From Amanita rubescens (taxonomy: Eukaryota; Basidiomycota; Agaricomycetes; Agaricales; Amanitaceae): a stretch of 64,000 nucleotides of DNA. Position numbers and translations under genes: made by a program. Below the pieces are notes generated by a model. It was not told the DNA's origin, did no database searches, and saw only the letters and a list, made by a program, of their open reading frames with translations. Positions within the stretch are counted from its first letter, which is position 1, and every line of letters begins with the position of its first letter. The stretch covers positions 62,001 to 126,000 of the forward strand of contig WION01000143.1 of NCBI GenBank assembly GCA_015039365.1, read 5' to 3'. Positions 57,440-64,000 of this stretch are shown here, one piece after another.

Positions 57440-57913
57440 TTTCAAAGCTCTCTCTCTGTACCGCTTACCTCTTCCCATGATTTTATGTAGATTTGATTAC
57501 CATCCTTGTGTATCATAATTGATGACAACCTTGTCAGCCATCACACGCATGAGACTCTAAGGTATTACATACCTGTTATATCCTTCAAAGGAGTGACAAT
57601 GCTCTAAACGGACACACACTTTCTGCCAAATCGCATCTTCCTTGCAGTATTGCCAGTGGCCAGGTGTAGTATATCTTGCGAATCGCTCTCGCGTATCGCC
57701 ATTGCTTCAAGTTACGCTGCTGTCCCGGAAATTGCCGTGCGCCGCTTGTGTCTCGCGCATCACCGTTGCTTCAGTCTCGTGAATTGCCGTCCGCTGCTTG
57801 GATGTCTCGTGTATCGCCGTGGTCTTGGTCAAATCCGCGCCAGGAAGAGAGACCGAGTGGAACTTCCATTTCACTTCCGTCTCAGAACTCTACGCCCAGC
57901 TAACATCTCCCAC
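57440..57913. promoter_or_regulatory. 5' flank of Hsp70-like J
   Basis: It includes the second copy of the 75-base dispersed repeat (57630-57704), then short repeats of a GTGTCTCG(C/T)G(C/T)ATC-like word near 57750-57810. The promoter here is unlike the module used by copies D and I. No gene is supported. Confidence 0.4.
57630..57704 (+). repeat. dispersed repeat, copy 2 of 2
   Basis: Near-identical to 54838-54911 with only a few substitutions (for example GAATCGC against GAATTGC). It ends about 210 bases before the Hsp70-like J start codon. Confidence 0.75.
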
Positions 57914-60307
57914 ATGTCTTTACCGCAAATAAAACCTTATAACGGATCTCAAAGGAAACTCATTATTTCGCTTGACATTGGCACGACCTTCAGTGGCGTC
58001 TCCTACGTGTTTTTGAGACCCCACGAAACGCCCGTGATTCATGGCGTTACCCAGTGAGTTGCCGTTCTAGTGGTAAGCAAACAGCTCATCTTGGAGTTCA
58101 TTTCCAGGTTCCCTGGTCAGGCAGTCGGCGGTGACTCCAAGATGCCCAGTGTCGTTTGTTACGACAAGTGTGGAAATCTCGTTGCTGTTGGCTCGGAAAC
58201 AGACGTAGAGACCAATCCTGAACTTTTGGAAGTTGAAGATCTTATTCGAGCGGAATGGTGTGCTTCGACTCTTTATTAGCCGTCTCTCTCCTAATATGGT
58301 GATATAGGTTTAAGTTACATCTTCGACCAGCTCATCTTGTTGCTGAGCAAGGGTTCAATGACGAACAAATACCTCGCCTTCCCGGGGACAAGACAGCCAT
58401 CGACATATTCAGTGACCTGTTGAGATACATGTATGAATCCACAAAGCAGTATATCCGACAACGACAAGGCTGTGACATGTTAGCATCTGTTGGGAACAAC
58501 ATTGAGTTCGTCCTCAGTCACCCCAATGGCTGGGAGGGTAAACAGCAGTCCGAAATGCGCCGTGCGGCAATTAATGCAGGGTTGGTCAATGAAAATGAAG
58601 CCTTGGAACGAATCAGCTACGTGACCGAAGGCGAGGCCAGTCTTCATTTTTGCCTAAGCAAAATCCCTGATACTTTCAAGAAATACGTAGGTCAATTCTT
58701 CTACAGTGTCCGACTTGTTGACTCGTGACAGGCCAATGACGGCATGCTAGTCGCTGACTGTGGAGGAGGAACCGTGGACATTAGTTCATATGCGTGGTCG
58801 AAGTCAATGACGTTGGGGAGCAAGTTCAAAGAAATCGCTCCGGCTGAGTGTACGGGTGCTTCTTGTTCCATAGCTCAATACTCACGTTTCTTCAGGTCTT
58901 TTACAGGGCTCGGTCTTTGTCACTCATAGAGCGCAAACTTTTCTGACAGGTCGGCATAACCACGTATGAGACGTACTTTATCTAATCATGATTTCTAGAG
59001 AAGCTTCGTGGATCGCCGTTCGGAACGAAGAGAGACATAGAGGTTATGACCAGGTATTTCGATAAAATAACGAAACCTGGCTTTAGGGGACCTTCGAGAT
59101 CATACTTTATACCTTTTGGCCGAAATGAGAATGATCCAGAACACGATATTCGATCTGGAAGTATCAAACTCAATGGGTAAACTGCGTCTACCGTATGTTT
59201 GATATACTATAATAAATTTCGCTGCATCTAGCGTCAACATTGCAAAGTTTTTCGAACCTGCCATAGAGAAAATTATCAAAGCCATCGAAGAACAAACCAG
59301 CAAGGCGACGACAAATATCAGAGTACGTCTGGATGTGTCATAGTCATGGCTCACAGCTTGACGTATAGGCTATATTTATGGTCGGAGGGTTTGCCACCTC
59401 CGATTATCTGTTTTCCAAATTGGAGGATCATTTCGGGCCGAAGGGTATCGACATCCTGAGACCAGACGCTTATCTGTGAGCAAAAAACACCTTTCTTCAC
59501 ATCCGTTAATTTAACACTCTTGTATCAGAAACAAAGCCGTCGCAGAGGGTGCTATAATATTCACAATCGATCCCTTCGTGTCCAGTCGAGTCTCCAAATA
59601 TACGTACGGAACTGATTATTCGGTTACCTTCAACCCAAGTCGTCCAGACCACCTTGCCCGAGCGCATACTTCTTATCAAACCTCCTCTGGGGAAATTTGG
59701 GTTCCAGGTGTCTTCGAAGCTATACTGAGAAAGGTCGACTTTACACTTCCATGCCATCCATCTACTGACAATTTCAATAGGATACCAAGGTTGAAGAAGA
59801 GACAGAGTTCAGAGCATCTTATATCATCTACCTTTCTAGCTCTGCGTTTCATTGGTCAGATAAGATTATTTGCTACCGAAGCCGTAATGACAACGCACCT
59901 ATTTGGATGGATGTCGACCCAGGTGCGTAACTCAAGCCGCCTAGTATACGACTTGTTAACAGTCATTCCACCCAACAGTGCATTTCGTTGATCTTTGTGA
60001 AGTTACTGCCGATATGACGAAGGTCAAGAACTCGATTGAGCCTCAATATAATCCACAGGGTTCCAAGTACTACACATTGAAGTTCGATGTTGTTCTCCTC
60101 TTCGGGTTAACGGAGCTTAAAGCTCAGATGGCATGGATCGAGAATGTACGTCTTGCCTTTCCCCCATAACGAAACGTCTCTGACGCTGTCAACAGGGAGT
60201 AGAAAAACGGTACGTTGACGATTAACATTACAAACCAAATGGTTATATGACTTTGGGACTTCAGAGGGCCTGTTTCCATCGTTTATGACCCAGATTCCGT
60301 TTCTTGA
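57914..60307 (+). CDS. HSPA12-like Hsp70 family ATPase (copy J), intact
   Basis: ATG at 57914 (MSLPQIKPYNG). The exon pattern matches copy I. Phosphate-1 is LDIGTTFSGVSYVF, phosphate-2 VADCGGGTVDISSYA, adenosine motif MVGGFATSDYLFS. The C-terminal exons read AVAEGAIIFTIDPFVSSRV, CYRSRNDNAPIWMDVDP, LLFGLTELKAQMAWIEN and GPVSIVYDPDSVS with the stop at 60307. No frame break was found, so this is probably a functional ATPase. It lies tail-to-tail with CC-K. The upstream region differs from that of copy I because the promoter was replaced by the 57.6-kb repeat context. Confidence 0.87.
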
Positions 60308-60755
60308 CAAATTTTATGTCAATTCTCGTCAAATTGTATATAAGTTTAAATGTAGCAGGTCTTGGTACACCTCATGCCTTACTCCGTGATATACTTGGCA
60401 ATATTCTAAGTGATGGAAGGTCTGTCATGGAACCTTTCCGAATATCCAAACTAAGCCAAAAGACGGAGATAAAATCCTCGTGCTGTGAAATAATGACCCT
60501 CAAGGTGCACACGTGTACGACGCAGTAAGCTTCTTGAATCATACGTCACCGGGTACTTCGGTGGTCAACGAATCCCTCGTCGTACCTTTGCTTTACAAAC
60601 TGGAAATGCGGCACACAATGCTTGGTGCAGTCCAGATACAACGTAGAAAAGTGTACGGCAAACGTTCTAAATCATAAAATGGAGTTACTTCTCGCAGTTT
60701 TTTCGCTCACAATGTGTCGTGAGCGAAATTACTGTGAAAAGCATGGAAAATGTGT
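60308..60755. other. convergent spacer with promoter-module debris
   Basis: Between the stops of Hsp70-like J and CC-K lies a copy of module elements (ATGGAACCTTTCCGAATATCC near 60428, AATCCTCGTGCTGTGAAA near 60474). In a convergent spacer this cannot serve as a normal promoter, so it marks a past rearrangement. Confidence 0.5.
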
Positions 60756-63123
60756 TTAAGAACTCTTATTACTAACTTTAATCCACTCGTCGTCTACTGG
60801 AGAAGAGCTCAGTAACACTTTCGCCTTCAAAATGGTTGTCTCGTGCTCGGAGAACTTGTATTCCTCGTCGTTGAACACCTTGTCGACGACCGACTTCATG
60901 AGACCCATATCTGTCGTACACATGATGGGTCTGCTGCGCAGCGAATTTGCATCTGCAGTTCCCTCTTCGCTGGCTTCCATCGTATCAGGATCGAATAAGG
61001 TACCATACTCTGGCGAGATGATTTCGATATCCCCCGAAAGGACTTCCGCATATATCATCCTGTGCAGATGAAACGTTTTCGAGGCGATGGATTTTAGCGA
61101 GTCGCGGTAGATCGACTCCATGGGTGAAGAAAATCTAAAAACTGTGCATAATTTCCAAATGTTCTTTTTGAAGCTGTCGAAAATCTCTTGATCCGTCACG
61201 TCCAGCCCATGACGATAGATAAGGGATCTCCATTGCCCCGATACGCCCTGGCTCTCTGCGTAAATCAGCTCAGCGTTGACGCCAGAGTATCATATTTACG
61301 ACCTACCCGCTTTTCTAATTTTGGCATGCATGTCTTCGAATGTGCCAGACCTTTTATGGCATGGAAGCAACGTCATCAGGACACCGCTGCAGCATGAAAT
61401 CATGCAGGTCTGTACGGCGTGCACGAGCATCGAGTGCTCTCGTTTAGCCTTTGCCCGGAGAACGAGATCGGCGTTGTTCCGCCCAAAGAATTTTCGTAGC
61501 ACGTCAAAGTCCTGGGTATCAATTGAACGCACATCCATGTTATGCTCCCTCGGCGTTTTGTCGAACTCTTCTGCAAGAAGTGCAGCAAACTGGTAGATCT
61601 CGTCGTTCAATCGCTCAGTGTCTCGAATTAAATCTTGACCCGAGACACCATCAGCCGTGTGCGGGGTGAAGGTGCTGGTTGGCACAACGGCGACAGGGTC
61701 TGGCCGATCATAACTTGTGGCTTGATGAAGCTGCCTTTGCATATTTACAAAGTCGGTTCGTAGTGTCTATAGTACTATTAGGATATGAAATGCAAACAAC
61801 TTCATTTCTTACATTTATTTGTCGAAGCAACTCGTCTCGTTCATGCGTAATGTTCGACAGTTTGAATTGCTGTTCGTTAAACGTATGTTCATATTCTTTT
61901 TGCTGAATATTAAAACAGTTACGCAAGGAATGTTGTAGTTCCACCCTTTCTCTGATTTGCTCGTTGTAGGCTCGGACTTCGCGTTCGCTCAGGCGGTCCA
62001 GGTGATGGAGTACATCCTCTATTGCGTCATCTGCGTCTTTGCGCTTTATCGATCCACCGTTAAAAATATGAATGCGTAGTACTTGGTGAATTTACCCGCG
62101 GTCCAAGTTCTAAGTCGGATTCAACTGCAGGAGAGCTTTCATCTCTTCGCGCATACGTGTCGCGTTGAACCGGACCAGCCACGGAACCGTTTCTCCTGCG
62201 CTGCATGGGACTACTTACGCGCGAATTATGCTGGCCTGATGTATCAGTTTGCGATGCATACATTTGGGTAAACTAACCGGTAGTCCAGGTGGTCCACCGG
62301 ATTCAACTACGGGAGAGTTATCAGCTCTCGGCGAGCGCACGTCGCGTTGATGATGGAACGAGTTAGCTGATGACCCGTTTCCGTTGCCTCCAGCTGGACT
62401 ACCTTTCCGCGAGTTTTTCGGGTTTGGTGTCTCACTTTGGCGCCGAATAGCAGGACCAGTATTTGTAGTAGTAGCATGGGTTGGCCTCATTGAGCTATTT
62501 GTCTGAGGGTTTTGCTGGCTTGATCCAGTCATTTGGCTGTTGGCGTGACCACCAGCACTTGTGCCTGTAGTAGTGATGGCTGGCAGAGAGGTCACATGCG
62601 AATATGAGAGCTTGGGTGTCGAACGGTTATGTTCATCAGATTCTGACTTTGGCTTTGGGCGCTCTTGGGGATTGTGATATCGGTTCTGATCGTTATTACG
62701 AGCCGCCGCTTGAGTTGATGCTGTGGTGCGTTACGAAATTTAGCATATACTTCAGGCTCGAGGAGATATGATACGGACCTGATGTTAGCGGTTTGCCGTC
62801 TGTCGTCGTACTTGGCCCATCGTATCTCTCCTTCTGTTGCTGCTCCTGTTTAGTATTGTGTGATTGGCTGCGTTGAGGGTGGCCAACTATGGCGGGAAGT
62901 TAATCATAAAAGTCAGGATGGGCTGTTGGCTAGGTCTACGCACTTGGGCCATATGGCGGACTGGCTCGGCGTGAACGACGTGATGCGTCACTGGGATACG
63001 GGTGAGGGGCCATCCGTCTGCAGAACTCAGGTTAGGAGGGTCAAATTTCAATATGCTTGTGATATTGCCGTAGTTGCTGCGCACGTACTTTGCAATTGCC
63101 TCGTGTTCAGCTCCTTCCTGCAT
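60756..63123 (-). CDS. long coiled-coil protein with disordered N-terminus (CC-K)
   Basis: ATG at 63123 (MQEGAEHEAIAKYVRSNYGN) starts a multi-exon frame. After it come Gln/Ser/Asn/Thr-rich exons (62,215-62,880), including two related segments (DVRSPRADNSPVVESG and RDESSPAVESDLELG). A strong coiled coil follows, DAIEDVLHHLDRLSEREVR through QQKEYEHTFNEQQF; intron 61845-61800 joins LLRQIN to TLRTDFVNM. The family C-terminus has LNDEIYQFAALLAEEF, VQTCMISCCSGVLM, a GQWRSL junction and IMCTTDMGLM, with the stop at 60756. It is more diverged than CC-F/G/H and has no membrane anchor. Exon limits in the N-terminal half are approximate, and the true start may lie further right. Confidence 0.65.
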
Positions 63124-63331
63124 GTTAAGAGCCAGAGATAGAGCCAGGGGCGACACGAGGTTGGTATCAGCGATAGCTGTTCAATCACGATTAGGGAAAC
63201 CTCATACACATGTGAGAAGGAGTGTGACAAGCGTATCAGTCAGGGACGGATCCCAAGCCTCTGGATACTAGTAATACACTATCGAATAAATATCAATACA
63301 TTCGATACAGATTCTCCGCGCAGTCGAACTT

Positions 63332-64000
63332 CTAAGTATTTACTGTTGGCGTTACATCGTAAATGATCGAAGCAGGTCCCCTAGAAGTCGGATAAGCATT
63401 CGGTCCTAGTATGGCGTTAGATACGTGTATACCGTTTTTTTACACCCTATTTACAGTATCAAGCAAAGGTCGCAGCGAAATAAGAAATACTCACATCCTC
63501 TTTCCATGCTATCTGAGCCTTGAGCTCCGTCGACCCGAAGAGGAGAATCACATCGTATTCTGCCGTCCAAAATCTAGTTTCGCCATGACGGCGATTAGGT
63601 TGCGACTGAATCGACTTTTTCATCCCAGAAACGTTCGCAGTGACTTGACAGAGATCAACGAAAAACTCTGTTGATTTATGATCGTTAATCTGTGCTCAAG
63701 ATTTGAAGGCAGTTGACTCACCTGGCTCCATGTCGATCCAAGCGGGTGCCCTTTTGTTGCGGTTTCGATAACATTTGATTATGACGGACTCGGTCGTCAG
63801 CTTGCGAAATTGGGATCTGGTATATTCGCTAGAATAAGGCAGTGTGAACTCCGTTCCCTCTGACACTTCAGTATCCTATTGACATTAGCAAAGAAGTACT
63901 TGATGAAACGTAAAGTGGACCTTTTCTAGTATTTCCGAGAAGGACTTTGGCAATAAAATCTCTCCAGAGAGTGCCTGGAACGCAGTATGCACGCGTGCGC
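63332..64000 (-). CDS. HSPA12-like Hsp70 family ATPase (copy L), C-terminal part only
   Basis: The window cuts this gene; only its 3' exons are present. Reading from 64000: TAFQALSGEILLPKSFSEI, then DTEVSEGTEFTLPYSS, CYRNRNKRAPAWIDMEP, FFVDLCQVTANVSGMKKS, LLFGSTELKAQIAW, and a last exon GPASIIYDVTPTVNT with the stop at 63332. Each block aligns with copies I and J. It is upstream of CC-K on the same strand, so this pair is tandem rather than divergent. The sequence is diverged enough to be an old copy. Confidence 0.8.

Overview
The window looks like nuclear DNA of a mushroom-forming basidiomycete (Agaricomycetes). Genes are intron-dense with mostly 45-65 nt GT-AG introns. The gene content fits: a RasGEF/RhoGAP signalling protein, a PNGase A-type amidase, a fungal GH12 glucanase, small secreted proteins, expanded HSPA12-like Hsp70 paralogues and a fungal G-domain protein. 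Gene models below were spliced by eye from reading frame, splice consensus and comparison between paralogues inside the window. No database search was run.

Left part (1-16 kb): ordinary housekeeping-like genes. They are a large multidomain RasGEF-PH-RhoGAP protein open to the left edge, a secreted PNGase A-like amidase, and three lineage-type proteins without recognised function, one with a Cys-rich zinc-finger-like motif.

Middle-left (16-21.3 kb): the most unusual locus. A P-loop GTPase gene (about 541 aa predicted) splits into about 58 exons. Forty-two of them are exactly one codon long, each between a clean 3' splice site and a clean GTRAGT-like 5' splice site, in a tandem array of about 45-80 nt introns. 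In the right half of the array the introns are near-identical copies while the single codons differ. One position has an acceptor abutting a donor directly (a zero-length exon or recursive splice site). The 5' end of the same gene holds three tandem copies of another exon-intron unit.

21.9-23.5 kb: an intronless trypsin-like serine protease homologue with a visible His-Asp-Ser triad.

Right part (23.9-64 kb): an expanding cluster of two gene types. One is an HSPA12-like Hsp70 ATPase (copies at 23.9, 30.2, 39.4, 51.7, 57.9 and 63.3 kb). The other is a coiled-coil protein called CC here (26.6, 28.5, 37.3, 42.2, 49.7 and 60.8 kb, plus fragments). They often lie as divergent CC/Hsp70 pairs with a duplicated intergenic promoter module. 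Two copies carry the same Hsp70-to-CC fusion junction, in frame in one and frameshifted in the other. Fusion, pairing and co-duplication suggest the two proteins work together, but that is inference. Embedded in the cluster are an FAD monooxygenase, a GH12 glucanase, a multi-pass membrane protein and an eight-cysteine small secreted protein.
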